Shown here piece by piece: positions 40,569-48,474 of a DNA stretch of 64,000 bases. Each line of letters opens with the position of its first letter. The first letter of the stretch is position 1. The stretch is from contig NZ_FNYV01000010.1 in assembly GCF_900109115.1 (NCBI RefSeq), positions 1-64,000 on the forward strand, read 5' to 3'. Below the pieces are notes generated by a model. That model made no database searches. It was given only the letters and a program-made list of their open reading frames with translations, and had not been told where the DNA came from. The stretch is from Micromonospora phaseoli (lineage in GTDB: Bacteria; Actinomycetota; Actinomycetes; Mycobacteriales; Micromonosporaceae). The position numbers and the translations under genes are program-made.

Positions 40569-41927
40569 ATGACTGCGGGACTGGGACGGCTGCGGCGCCG
40601 GATCGAAGGGCTGGGACCGCTGGTCGCGGCGCACGGGATCGGTGTCGTCGGCACGGAGATCACCGCCTTGGCGCTGCCCACGCTGGCGATCCTGACCCTG
40701 GGGGCGTCACCGCTGGTCGCCAGCGCGTTGTTCGCGATCGAGTTCGGCACCCACGCCCTCGCCTCGCCGGTGCTCGGCGTACTCGTCGACCGTGCCCGTA
40801 CGCCACGCCGCCTGCTCGTCGGTGCGAGCCTCGGCTACGCGGCGGTGGTCTCGACGGTGCCGGTCGCCGCCGTACTCGACCTGCTCACGATCCCGTTGCT
40901 CGCCGTGGTCGCGGTCGTCGCCGGCGGACTCGGCGCCCTCGTCACGATCGGCCTGCAGGCCGCCGTGCCGACCCTGGTGCCGCCGCAGCGGCTGGTCGAG
41001 GCGAACTCGGCGATGGCCGGGGCGCGATCGGTGGGGCAGGTGGCCGGTCCCGCCCTCGCGGGCTGGCTGGTGCAGGTGGCGGGAGCCGCCACCGCCATCG
41101 GCGTGGACGCGGTGACCCGGCTGCTCGGTGTGCTCGCGTACGCCCGGCTGCGCGCCGTCGCCGGCACCGGTCCCGCCGCCACCACCGCCGGTCCGACGGG
41201 CAGGATGCTCGACCAGCTGCGCGAGGGGGTGGCGGCGATGCGGCAACGCCCCGTCCTGGTGCGGGTGGCGGTGACAGCGGCGGCGCTCAACTTCGGCGGA
41301 TCGGCCCTCGGCGCCCTCTACCTCGTCTTCGCCTACCAGCACCTGCACCTCTCACCCGGCCTCATCGGGATCACCTACGTGGTCAGCAGCGTCGTGTCGA
41401 TGCTGGCCGTCGCGGTGGCCAGCCGGGTCATCCGGACGATCGGGATGGCGCGGGTCGTGCCGGTGTTCGCCCCGCTGGCCGGTGCCGCGCTGTTCCTGAT
41501 CCCGGCGGCCGTCGTCGCGCCACCCTTCGTCACGCTGGTGGTCTACGAGGCGATCTTCTCCTTCTGCGCCACCATCTGGTTCATCGCGACCACCACCCTC
41601 CAGCAGTCGCTCGTACCAACCCACCAACTGGGTCGCGTGATCGCACTCGGGCGGGCCGCGACCACCCTCGCGATCCCGGTCGGCGCGCTGCTCGGCGGGG
41701 CACTGGCCCAGTGGTGGGGCCTGGTGCCGACCCTGGTCCTCTTCGCCTCCGCCGCGCTGCTCGGCGGCTGCGTGAGCAGTCTGCGCGGCACCGGCATGGC
41801 GATGCCGACCCCGGAACATGGCACCAACTCGCCAATCGGCGGGCCCGACGGCGGCGACCAGGTTGGCAGCATCGCGCCATCCTCGGGAGCAGCCGTTGAC
41901 GCGGTACCCCGCCGACCCGAAAGTTGA
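40569..41927 (+). CDS. MFS transporter, probable exporter
   Basis: The 452-residue protein has about 12 membrane helices, with the loop signature LVDRARTPRRLLVGA after helix 2 and the symmetrical basic region IRTIGMARVVP in the second half. It resembles MFS_3-type macrolide/peptide exporters of actinobacterial clusters. The ATG at 40569 was chosen because the open frame further upstream runs through the divergent regulatory region. The last 40 residues are polar and low-complexity. Divergent from the RiPP operon across an inverted repeat, and followed after 83 bases by the E1 alpha gene. Export of the RiPP or NRPS product is a reasonable inference. Confidence 0.85.
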   Translation: MTAGLGRLRRRIEGLGPLVAAHGIGVVGTEITALALPTLAILTLGASPLVASALFAIEFGTHALASPVLGVLVDRARTPRRLLVGASLGYAAVVSTVPVAAVLDLLTIPLLAVVAVVAGGLGALVTIGLQAAVPTLVPPQRLVEANSAMAGARSVGQVAGPALAGWLVQVAGAATAIGVDAVTRLLGVLAYARLRAVAGTGPAATTAGPTGRMLDQLREGVAAMRQRPVLVRVAVTAAALNFGGSALGALYLVFAYQHLHLSPGLIGITYVVSSVVSMLAVAVASRVIRTIGMARVVPVFAPLAGAALFLIPAAVVAPPFVTLVVYEAIFSFCATIWFIATTTLQQSLVPTHQLGRVIALGRAATTLAIPVGALLGGALAQWWGLVPTLVLFASAALLGGCVSSLRGTGMAMPTPEHGTNSPIGGPDGGDQVGSIAPSSGAAVDAVPRRPES

Positions 41928-42010
41928 ATCGGCATCACGTACGGCGCCCCGCGTATCTGCGATCTCCGCCCGGGACCGCACTCGCCGAGAAGCCAACGAC
42001 GGGAAGCGCC

Positions 42011-42967
42011 ATGGACCTGTTGTCCGCCTACCGCGACATGCTCACCATCCGACTCTTCGAGGAAAGCCTGCTGCGCTGCGCGGATCAGGGCCTGGTGCCC
42101 GGCACGATCCACCCGTACACCGGCCAGGAGGCGGTCGCCGTCGGTGTCCTGGGCGCCCGGCATCCCGCCGAGTGGGTGGTCAGCTTCTACCGCTGTCACG
42201 GTCACGCCCTCGCCGCCGGCTGCTCGCCCGAGCGGGTGATGCGCGAGATCCTCGGCCGCCGCGGCGGCCTGTGCGGCGGCAAGTCCGGCTCGATGCATCT
42301 CGCCGACCGGGCGAACCGGCTGCTCGGCTCGACGTCCATCGTCGCCGCCCAACTCCCCGTCGCGGCCGGCGCCGCGATGGCCGCCCGACTCGACGGTGCC
42401 GGGCACGCCGCGCTGGTCTTCTGCGGTGACGGTGCGCTCGGTGCCGGCGGTGCGTACGAGACCCTGAGCATCGCCGCCGCGCAGCGGCTCCCGCTGCTCG
42501 TGGTCTGCGAGGACAACGGCTGGCAGGACCAGACGGCCAGCGAGTGGGTGCGCCACCTGAGCCCCACCGAACTCGTCGGCGGACTGAACCTGCCGCACGT
42601 GCAGGTCGACGGCAACGACGTCGAGGCGGTACGCGACGCGGCCACGGACGCGTTGGCGGCCTGCCGGGCCGGCGCGGGACCGCAGGTCATCGTCGCCCGC
42701 ACGTACCTGCGCGACTTCCACGCCCAGCTCGGTGAACATCCGCCGCCGCCGTACCGGCCGGAGCAGGAACGTCGACGGTGGGCGGCGCGCGACCCGTTGA
42801 CCGTCGCCGCCGGGCGGATCCCGACCGACCTGACCAGCCTGCACGCCGAGGTCGCCGCCGAGATCGACGCGCTGCTGCTGGCGGCGCTGGCCGCGGGCGA
42901 GCCGGACCCGGCGACCGCGACGACCGGGGTGAGCGTCACCGCTGACCTGATCGGGGCGGGCCGGTGA
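42011..42967 (+). CDS. Thiamine-dependent dehydrogenase E1 alpha-like subunit
   Basis: A 318-residue homologue of the alpha subunit of pyruvate/branched-chain 2-oxoacid or acetoin dehydrogenase E1. It has the thiamine diphosphate/Mg motif starting GDGALGAGGAYETLSIAA and ending in CEDNGWQ, the substrate-loop CHGHALAAG and GGKSGSMHL. It overlaps the beta-subunit gene (GTGA). No E2 or E3 gene is nearby, so the pair may act alone as a 2-oxoacid decarboxylase or an acyloin-forming ligase and not as part of a dehydrogenase complex. The aminotransferase that follows fits amination of the resulting carbonyl. Confidence 0.88.
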   Translation: MDLLSAYRDMLTIRLFEESLLRCADQGLVPGTIHPYTGQEAVAVGVLGARHPAEWVVSFYRCHGHALAAGCSPERVMREILGRRGGLCGGKSGSMHLADRANRLLGSTSIVAAQLPVAAGAAMAARLDGAGHAALVFCGDGALGAGGAYETLSIAAAQRLPLLVVCEDNGWQDQTASEWVRHLSPTELVGGLNLPHVQVDGNDVEAVRDAATDALAACRAGAGPQVIVARTYLRDFHAQLGEHPPPPYRPEQERRRWAARDPLTVAAGRIPTDLTSLHAEVAAEIDALLLAALAAGEPDPATATTGVSVTADLIGAGR

Positions 42968-43929
42968 GCCGCCGCCACCCCGCCGGTGAGGCGATCCGCG
43001 AGGCGTTCACCGAGCAGCCGACACTGAGCCACTTCAGCACCTACCAGCAGGAGGACCTGGTCGCGCAGTACGGCGCCGACCGGATGGTGCGGATGCCGAT
43101 CGCGGAGAACGCGATGCTGGGCATGGCCCTGGGGATGGCGCTGGTGGGCCGGCGGGTGCTGTTCAGCGTCAACCGGGTGGCGTTCCTGTTCAGCGCCTTC
43201 GACCAGCTGGTCAACCAGGTCGCCACCTGGCGCTACATGAGTGACGGCCAGTTCTCCGTGCCGCTGGTGATCCGGGGACTGACCCGGGGCGGTGAACACC
43301 TCGGCGCGCAGCACGAGCACGTGCCGTACGGCCTGCTGAGCCAGATCCCCGGTCTCGTCGTCGCCGTACCCGGCTCGCCCAACGCCGTGGGCGGGCTGCT
43401 GAGGACCGCACTGGGTCACCCCGACCCGGTCGTCGTGCTGGAGTCACCGCGGCTGTTCGCCCCGACCTGGGCCGAGCTGCCGGAGCCCGAGCCGTCGGCC
43501 GCCGCGCTGCCGTTCGGCGTCGCCGGGCTGGCCCGTCCCGGTACGGACCTGACGCTGGTCGCGATCGGCAACACGGTCATCGAGAGCCTGCTGGCCGCGC
43601 GTCGGTTGGCGGAGCACGGCATCCAGGCACGGGTGGTCGACCTGCGTACCGCCGCGCCGCTGGACCGGGACGGAGTCGCCGCGATGGTGGTACCCGACCG
43701 GCCGGTGATCCTGGTCGACGAGCAGTCCCGGTCCGGGTCCGTGCTGACCGACCTGGCCTACCACCTGGTCCGTACGGGCGCGGTCCGCCCCGAGCACGTC
43801 GAGCTGCTCACCGGTGCCCCCGTTCCCGCGCCGGTGAGCGCGGCGCTGCTCGACGGCCTGCTGCCCGACGCGGAGCGCATCGTCCGCGCGGTGATCGACA
43901 CCCCGGCCCCACTCACCCAGCGGAGATGA
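42964..43929 (+). CDS. Thiamine-dependent dehydrogenase E1 beta-like subunit
   Basis: A 321-residue partner of the alpha subunit, with the transketolase pyrimidine-binding domain (MPIAENAMLGMALGMALVG at about residues 41-60, whose Glu activates thiamine) and the C-terminal transketolase domain (LTLVAIGNTVIESLLAARRL, VVDLRTAAPLD). The conserved QHEHVPYGLLSQIPGLVVAVP segment is also present. GTG start overlapping the alpha stop; its own stop overlaps the aminotransferase ATG. Tight coupling of all three genes indicates one pathway. Confidence 0.88.
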   Translation: MSRRHPAGEAIREAFTEQPTLSHFSTYQQEDLVAQYGADRMVRMPIAENAMLGMALGMALVGRRVLFSVNRVAFLFSAFDQLVNQVATWRYMSDGQFSVPLVIRGLTRGGEHLGAQHEHVPYGLLSQIPGLVVAVPGSPNAVGGLLRTALGHPDPVVVLESPRLFAPTWAELPEPEPSAAALPFGVAGLARPGTDLTLVAIGNTVIESLLAARRLAEHGIQARVVDLRTAAPLDRDGVAAMVVPDRPVILVDEQSRSGSVLTDLAYHLVRTGAVRPEHVELLTGAPVPAPVSAALLDGLLPDAERIVRAVIDTPAPLTQRR

Positions 43930-45245
43930 CCATGACGAACAGCGAGTACGCGGTATGGCACGGCCTCACGCCGATGGGACCGCACCTGCGGGAGAACGGG
44001 CCCGACCTGTTCCTGGTCGGCGGCTCCGGCAGCCACCTGGTGGATGCCGCCGGACGTCGCTACCTGGACGCCCGCTCCTCGATGTGGAACGTCACGCTGG
44101 GCTATTCGTGTGAGCCGGTGAAGCAGGCGATGGCCCGGCAACTCGACGTGCTGCCCTCCGGCACCGTCATGCGCTACGAGCATCCACCACAGGTCACCGT
44201 CGACTACGCCGCCGCGCTGGTGGCGGTCCTACCGGCGCCACTGCGACACGTGCGCTTCGGCAACACCGGCAGCCAGATGACCGAGTCGGCGGCCATGTTG
44301 TCCCGGTTCTACCGGCGGATGACCGGTGAGACGGATCGGCATACCGTCATCGCCCTGCACGAGGCGTACCACGGGACCGGGCCGCTGGCCACGGCGTTGA
44401 CCGACGAACCGATCCTGCACGACTACTCCGCCCCGGTCGACGCGCACGTGGTGCACGTCTCCACCCCACCGCCGGAGACCTGCGACCCGGCCGCGTGCAC
44501 GGGCGAATGCGTACGCCCGGTCATCGAGGCCATCGACGCGGTCGGCGCCGAGCGGGTGACCGCGGTGATGTTCGAACCGGTCTCCGGCACCTCGTTCCGG
44601 CCCGCTCCGACGCACTACCTGGAGACGCTGATCGTCGAGTGTCGACGCCGGGGCATCCACTCGATCGCCGACGAGGTGACCACCGGCGCGGGCCGGGTCG
44701 GTGCGATGACCTACGTCGAGCGGCTCACCGAGGTCCCCGACATGCTGGTCCTCGGTAAGGGCCTCAGCGCCGGCTACTTTCCGCTCGCCGCGCTGGTCGT
44801 GGCGAGCGACATCTACGAGACCCTCGCCGACCCGCCGGTACGGCTGGGCTTTCCCAACGGCTCGACCACCGACGGCCACCCGGTCGGGGCGGCGTCGGGC
44901 CTGGCGGTGCTCGACATCCTCACCGCGGACGACTTCCTGCCCGGGGTGCGTCGACGCAGCGCCGAGCTGATCGAGATGCTGGCCACCGCGTCGAAGTCGG
45001 ATCCGCGCATCGGGACGGTCCGGGGTGCGGGGATGATGCTCGGCGTCGAGCTGCGCGACTCCGACGGCGAACTCTGGTCCCTGCGGGACGTCAGCGCCCT
45101 GCGTGGGGTGTGCCGCGAGCACGGGCTGCTCACCAGCTACTCGATCGGCGTGCTGCCGCTGCTGCCGCACCTGACGATCTCCACCGACGACTGTCGGGAG
45201 CTGGTGGAGCGGTTCGCCAAGGCCGTGGCGGCGTACCAGCCGTAG
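43926..45245 (+). CDS. Class III PLP-dependent aminotransferase
   Basis: A 439-residue omega-type aminotransferase with the PLP-binding Lys in MLVLGKGLSAGYFPLAA (about residue 277), the Asp in SIADEVTTGAGRVG, and GNTGSQMTESAAMLSR for phosphate binding. An unusual short loop, TCDPAACTGECVRP, holds three cysteines and could bind a metal. The ATG at 43926 overlaps the E1 beta stop; ATG 43932 is an alternative. The enzyme probably aminates the aldehyde or hydroxyketone made by the E1 pair, giving an amine or amino alcohol. Whether this feeds the peptide clusters is unknown. Confidence 0.9.
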   Translation: MTMTNSEYAVWHGLTPMGPHLRENGPDLFLVGGSGSHLVDAAGRRYLDARSSMWNVTLGYSCEPVKQAMARQLDVLPSGTVMRYEHPPQVTVDYAAALVAVLPAPLRHVRFGNTGSQMTESAAMLSRFYRRMTGETDRHTVIALHEAYHGTGPLATALTDEPILHDYSAPVDAHVVHVSTPPPETCDPAACTGECVRPVIEAIDAVGAERVTAVMFEPVSGTSFRPAPTHYLETLIVECRRRGIHSIADEVTTGAGRVGAMTYVERLTEVPDMLVLGKGLSAGYFPLAALVVASDIYETLADPPVRLGFPNGSTTDGHPVGAASGLAVLDILTADDFLPGVRRRSAELIEMLATASKSDPRIGTVRGAGMMLGVELRDSDGELWSLRDVSALRGVCREHGLLTSYSIGVLPLLPHLTISTDDCRELVERFAKAVAAYQP

Positions 45246-45263
45246 CGGCTACCGCCTCCTCGA

Positions 45264-45620
45264 TCACTGGTTGGCCAGGGCCGCCTCGATGATCCGGATC
45301 GCCTCGTCGCGGTCGATGCCGGTGCTGGCGATGACGGCGGCGTACTCGGCGGCGGCCCGGCGGGCCTGCTCGCGGCCCTGGCCGCCGGCCGCGGTCACGA
45401 ACGAGCCCGCCCGTCCACGGGTCTCGATCAGCCCGGCCTCCTCCAACTCCCGGTACGCCCGGGCGACGGTGTTGACGGCGAGGCCCAACTCGGCGGCGAG
45501 TTGGCGGATGGTCGGCAGTCGGGTACCGACCGCCAGCGTCCGGTCCTGGATCTGCCGGGCGAGCTGGGCGCGTAGCTGCTCGAACGGCGGTACGGGGGAG
45601 TCAGCGTCGATGGCGATCAC
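45264..45620 (-). CDS. GntR-family regulator (YtrA type)
   Basis: A 118-residue repressor with an N-terminal GntR winged helix (PPFEQLRAQLARQIQDRTL, LPTIRQLAAELGLAVNTVAR at about residues 35-54) and only a short helical C-terminus, as in the YtrA subgroup. The GTG at 45620 gives the expected N-terminus (IAIDADSPVPP). Two 8-bp direct repeats GGCGATCA, 11 bases apart (45612-45619 and 45623-45630), overlap the start codon and may be an autoregulatory site. It is convergent with the aminotransferase. Confidence 0.88.
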   Translation of the reverse strand: MIAIDADSPVPPFEQLRAQLARQIQDRTLAVGTRLPTIRQLAAELGLAVNTVARAYRELEEAGLIETRGRAGSFVTAAGGQGREQARRAAAEYAAVIASTGIDRDEAIRIIEAALANQ

Positions 45621-45724
45621 CTGGCGATCATCGCCTACCGGGCCGTCGCCACGGGTACGGGCCGGCATGTCCTGATCGGGAAGGGGCGTGCCGGCATACC
45701 GGCCGGCCTGGGGCGGGGCGACGC

Positions 45725-46123
45725 TCAGGGCAGGGTGAAGTCGAGTTGGGTGACCACACCGGCGGCCACGGTCGCGGTCTGTGGGGCGCTGTCCCGCTCG
45801 CTGGTGCTGACCACGATCTCGTACCGGCCCGGTGGGAGCCGCCACTCGTACCGCCCGGTGTCTCCGGTGAGCACACCGATCTCGGGGATCGCCGGCGCCG
45901 GCTCGTCCAGCGAGCTGACCCGTACCGAGGCACCACGGACCGGGTCGCCGGCGGCGGTGGTGGCGGCGCCGGTCACGGTGCCCATCGAATCGGTGCTCGA
46001 CGGTGGCGGTGCCGGCCCGTCGTCCGAGACCGGCCGGTCGCCGCCGATCACCAGAAGGCTGGCCCCGATCAGCAACGGCGCGGCGATCAGCAGGGCGAGT
46101 ACGCCGAGACGTCCCTTGCTCAT
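45725..46123 (-). CDS. Secreted or anchored protein with carboxypeptidase-regulatory-like domain
   Basis: A 132-residue protein with an N-terminal membrane/signal segment (LGVLALLIAAPLLIGASLLV), a Pro/Ser-rich linker and a beta-sandwich domain (MGTVTGAATTAAGDPVRGAS, TGRYEWRLPPGRYEIVVS) like the carboxypeptidase D regulatory or SpaA-type fold. No lipobox cysteine and no sortase motif. Likely a surface-exposed protein of unknown ligand. It stands alone upstream of the GntR gene. Confidence 0.7.
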   Translation of the reverse strand: MSKGRLGVLALLIAAPLLIGASLLVIGGDRPVSDDGPAPPPSSTDSMGTVTGAATTAAGDPVRGASVRVSSLDEPAPAIPEIGVLTGDTGRYEWRLPPGRYEIVVSTSERDSAPQTATVAAGVVTQLDFTLP

Positions 46124-46199
46124 AACTGCTCCCTCATGTGTGGTGACGGACAGTTACTGGGACGTGTCGTGGTGGCCTTCGGTTCCGTGGGGTGGGCGA

Positions 46200-46232
46200 C
46201 GTGGGGTGGGCGCTGTTCGCACCCACCCCACG
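46200..46232 (-). terminator. Terminator hairpin after the serine protease gene
   Basis: CGTGGGGTGGG at 46200-46210 (and a second copy at 46186-46196) pairs with CCCACCCCACG at 46222-46232. The hairpin lies just past the stop of the protease on the reverse strand. The duplicated left arm allows two alternative stems. Confidence 0.6.
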
Positions 46233-46243
46233 GGCTGCTCAAC

Positions 46244-47281
46244 TCAGCTGTCTCGCCAGGTGATCAGGTTGTTGAAGACGGACTCCGTGATGCGGGTGCC
46301 GTGGTTGTTGGTGGAGTGTGGGGCGGAGCCGTGCAGCCCGTACGCGTGGATCGCCATCACGCACTGTCCGGAGCAGAAGGAGCTGCCGGTCGCCCGGGTC
46401 TGGTAGACCGGGCTGCCGCTCTGGCAGCCGAAGGTGTCGTTCTGGTAGAACACCTGCTGGGCATGGGTGGCCTGGACGGTCTGCCCGGCGTGCCGCCACT
46501 GCTGACCGAAGGTCTTGTCGCACGGGTAGCCGCTCACCGTGGTGGCGGTGCCGTTGAGCGTGGCGCTCTGCCACCAGAGGCCGAACCAGCCGGTGGTGTT
46601 GCCGGCGGTGCAGTTGAGCCGGATCGCCCCGTAGTCGTTCGTCTCGTTGCCGCTCTGGGTCCAGCCGGTCACCGAGAGCAGTTGGGTCGCGGTGCAGGTG
46701 CCGTACGGCGTCGACGCCCCGTTGCGGCCCGGGATGATCTGGAAGTCACCGCGCGGGTAGAAGCCGTTGCCGCCGCCGCCGTTGGCGCCGCCACCGGGGT
46801 GTACGCAGTGCCCGGCGGTGGCCACGATGCTCGGCCCGTACAGCCAGCCGGTGCAGCCCCAGGTGGAGCCGCCGGTGGTCCGGACGACCTGGACGATCGC
46901 CCGAGCGGGGAAGACGGTGGTCGGGTCGACGCGCACCCGGTTGTCGGTGCCGATGACGCTCTGGATACCGACCGAGGGCTCGGCATCCGGTGCCAGGGCG
47001 CGGCCACCGACGTCGAAGCGGGTGCCGCCCGGGCCGGCCCTGCCGGTTCCGGCGCGGCCGAGGCTGCCGGCGCCCTTGGCGTCGCTGGTGGCGCTCAGTG
47101 CGGTGGGTGCGACGGAGGCCGGTACGGCGCCGGAGTCGGCGACGGCGCCGTGCCCGCCGGCCCGGGCGTCGGTGGCCGGTGCGGCGGTGGCCGGTGCGGC
47201 GGCGGTTGATACCAGCGCGGTGGTCAGCCCGACCACGAACATGATCCGCAGTCGGGTGGAGATGGGCGGTGTGGGAGCCAC
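46244..47281 (-). CDS. Secreted trypsin-like serine protease (S1/V8-like)
   Basis: A 345-residue secreted protease. Residues 1-35 are a signal peptide (MFVVGLTTALVSTAAAPATA), followed by an Ala/Gly-rich propeptide region to about 120 and a chymotrypsin-fold catalytic domain. Catalytic residues: His in VATAGHCVHP, Asp in NETNDYGAIRL, Ser in GCQSGSPVYQ. The GCQSGSP form occurs in glutamyl-endopeptidase-like enzymes. Six cysteines probably form disulfides. The GTG at 47281 behind GAGGAGGAC was chosen over the longer frame. It could in principle trim secreted peptides, but nothing ties it to the RiPP operon beyond distance. Confidence 0.88.
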   Translation of the reverse strand: MAPTPPISTRLRIMFVVGLTTALVSTAAAPATAAPATDARAGGHGAVADSGAVPASVAPTALSATSDAKGAGSLGRAGTGRAGPGGTRFDVGGRALAPDAEPSVGIQSVIGTDNRVRVDPTTVFPARAIVQVVRTTGGSTWGCTGWLYGPSIVATAGHCVHPGGGANGGGGNGFYPRGDFQIIPGRNGASTPYGTCTATQLLSVTGWTQSGNETNDYGAIRLNCTAGNTTGWFGLWWQSATLNGTATTVSGYPCDKTFGQQWRHAGQTVQATHAQQVFYQNDTFGCQSGSPVYQTRATGSSFCSGQCVMAIHAYGLHGSAPHSTNNHGTRITESVFNNLITWRDS

Positions 47282-47435
47282 GTAGTCCTCCTCATCGAGC
47301 GATGACGCTGTCGATGGGGAAGCTATATCGATCTGGTAGATCCAGACTCGTCTCTGTCTTTCCCTGGACACCGCTACGTTCGGTTTCGGACAGATCACGT
47401 AACGCGTTGGCGTGCGGGCCCGTCGGAGCTTCTGG

Positions 47436-48272
47436 TCAGAGCCGCTGACCGGCGAGCACCGCGAGGAGTTGGAGCTTCTCGTGGCTCTCGGTGCCCGGGG
47501 TGGCGGTGAAGACCTGCAACAACTGCGACTGGTCGGGGTCGACGAGGACCTGGCAGTGCAGTTCGAGGAGCCCGAGCTGTGGGTGCTGGATGCGTTTCGG
47601 CGCGCAGTACGGGCCGGTCACCGGGTGCTCCCGCCACAGCTCGGCGAACTCGGCGCTGCTGGCCAGCAGCGCCTCGACGATCTCCGCCGCCCGGGAGCCC
47701 CTCCCGTCCCGGGTGTACGCCCGGTGCAGGTCCGCGGCGATGAGCCGGCCGTGCCGGGAATGCTCCTGTTCGGGATAGCTGCGCCGACTGTCCGGATCGG
47801 CGAACCAGCGGTAGTGCAGGCTACGGGCCAGGCCGCTGTAGCCGGTCTCGTCGCCGAGCAGTGCGGTGGCCAGCCGGGTCTGGGTCAGCGTCTCACCGAG
47901 GTCGCTCACCACCTGGGCGGCGACATCGCCGAGGCCGTCGAAGACGCGCATCATGCCGGGGTTGATGTGGTCGTTGCGTCGGACCCGCTGCGGTACGGGA
48001 TATCCGCCGAGCCGGAACAGGTGATCCCGTTCCGCCACGGAGAGCCGCAGCCCACGCGCGATCGAGGCGAGCATCTGCTCGGAAGGGTGCGGACCGCGCT
48101 GCTGCTCGATCCGGCTGTAGTAGTCGGTCGACATGTCGCTGAGGGCGGCGACCTCCTCGCGGCGAAGCCCGCCGGTACGCCGCCGGCGCAGCCCGCGGGG
48201 CAACCCGACGTCCTCCGGCTGTAGCGCCTCGCGCCGGCTCCGCAGGAACTCGGCCAGCCGAGCGCGATCCAC
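47436..48272 (-). CDS. XRE-family regulator with MmyB-like ligand domain
   Basis: A 278-residue regulator with an N-terminal helix-turn-helix (LAEFLRSRREAL, GLRREEVAALSDMSTDYYSR at about residues 35-54) and a C-terminal MmyB-like domain (residues 95-275, HYRWFADPDSRRSYPEQE) that binds a small molecule such as a fatty acid in this family. It is divergent from an aldehyde dehydrogenase gene, with an inverted repeat in the shared region, so it most likely controls that gene. GTG start. Confidence 0.9.
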   Translation of the reverse strand: MDRARLAEFLRSRREALQPEDVGLPRGLRRRRTGGLRREEVAALSDMSTDYYSRIEQQRGPHPSEQMLASIARGLRLSVAERDHLFRLGGYPVPQRVRRNDHINPGMMRVFDGLGDVAAQVVSDLGETLTQTRLATALLGDETGYSGLARSLHYRWFADPDSRRSYPEQEHSRHGRLIAADLHRAYTRDGRGSRAAEIVEALLASSAEFAELWREHPVTGPYCAPKRIQHPQLGLLELHCQVLVDPDQSQLLQVFTATPGTESHEKLQLLAVLAGQRL

Positions 48273-48414
48273 GTCGGTTCCTCCCGTCTTGCTGGTCCCG
48301 GCCGTGCCCGCCGCCCGCGCCGTCGCGGACGGTCACCTGGCGGACGGCCACCAACTGGTCAACAACCGCCCCACCGGGACTGTTTCCGGGGACCAGGACA
48401 GCAGGTCGGCGCCC

Positions 48415-48447
48415 GGTTATCCAGGGATCGGCTGTACCTGGTTAGCC
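48415..48447. promoter_or_regulatory. Imperfect inverted repeat, candidate XRE operator
   Basis: GGTTATCCAGG (48415-48425) and CCTGGTTAGCC (48437-48447) match in 9 of 11 arm positions around 11 bases. It lies 28 bases before the aldehyde dehydrogenase ATG in the divergent region, where a repressor would block transcription. Confidence 0.45.
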
Positions 48448-48474
48448 CGTCGTGACCAGTCAAGACTCGGCTGC

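Noticed and set aside
46244..47281. Secreted serine protease as the leader peptidase of the RiPP
   Set aside because: It is 5 kb away, in its own unit with its own terminator, and no cleavage motif in the peptide matches it.
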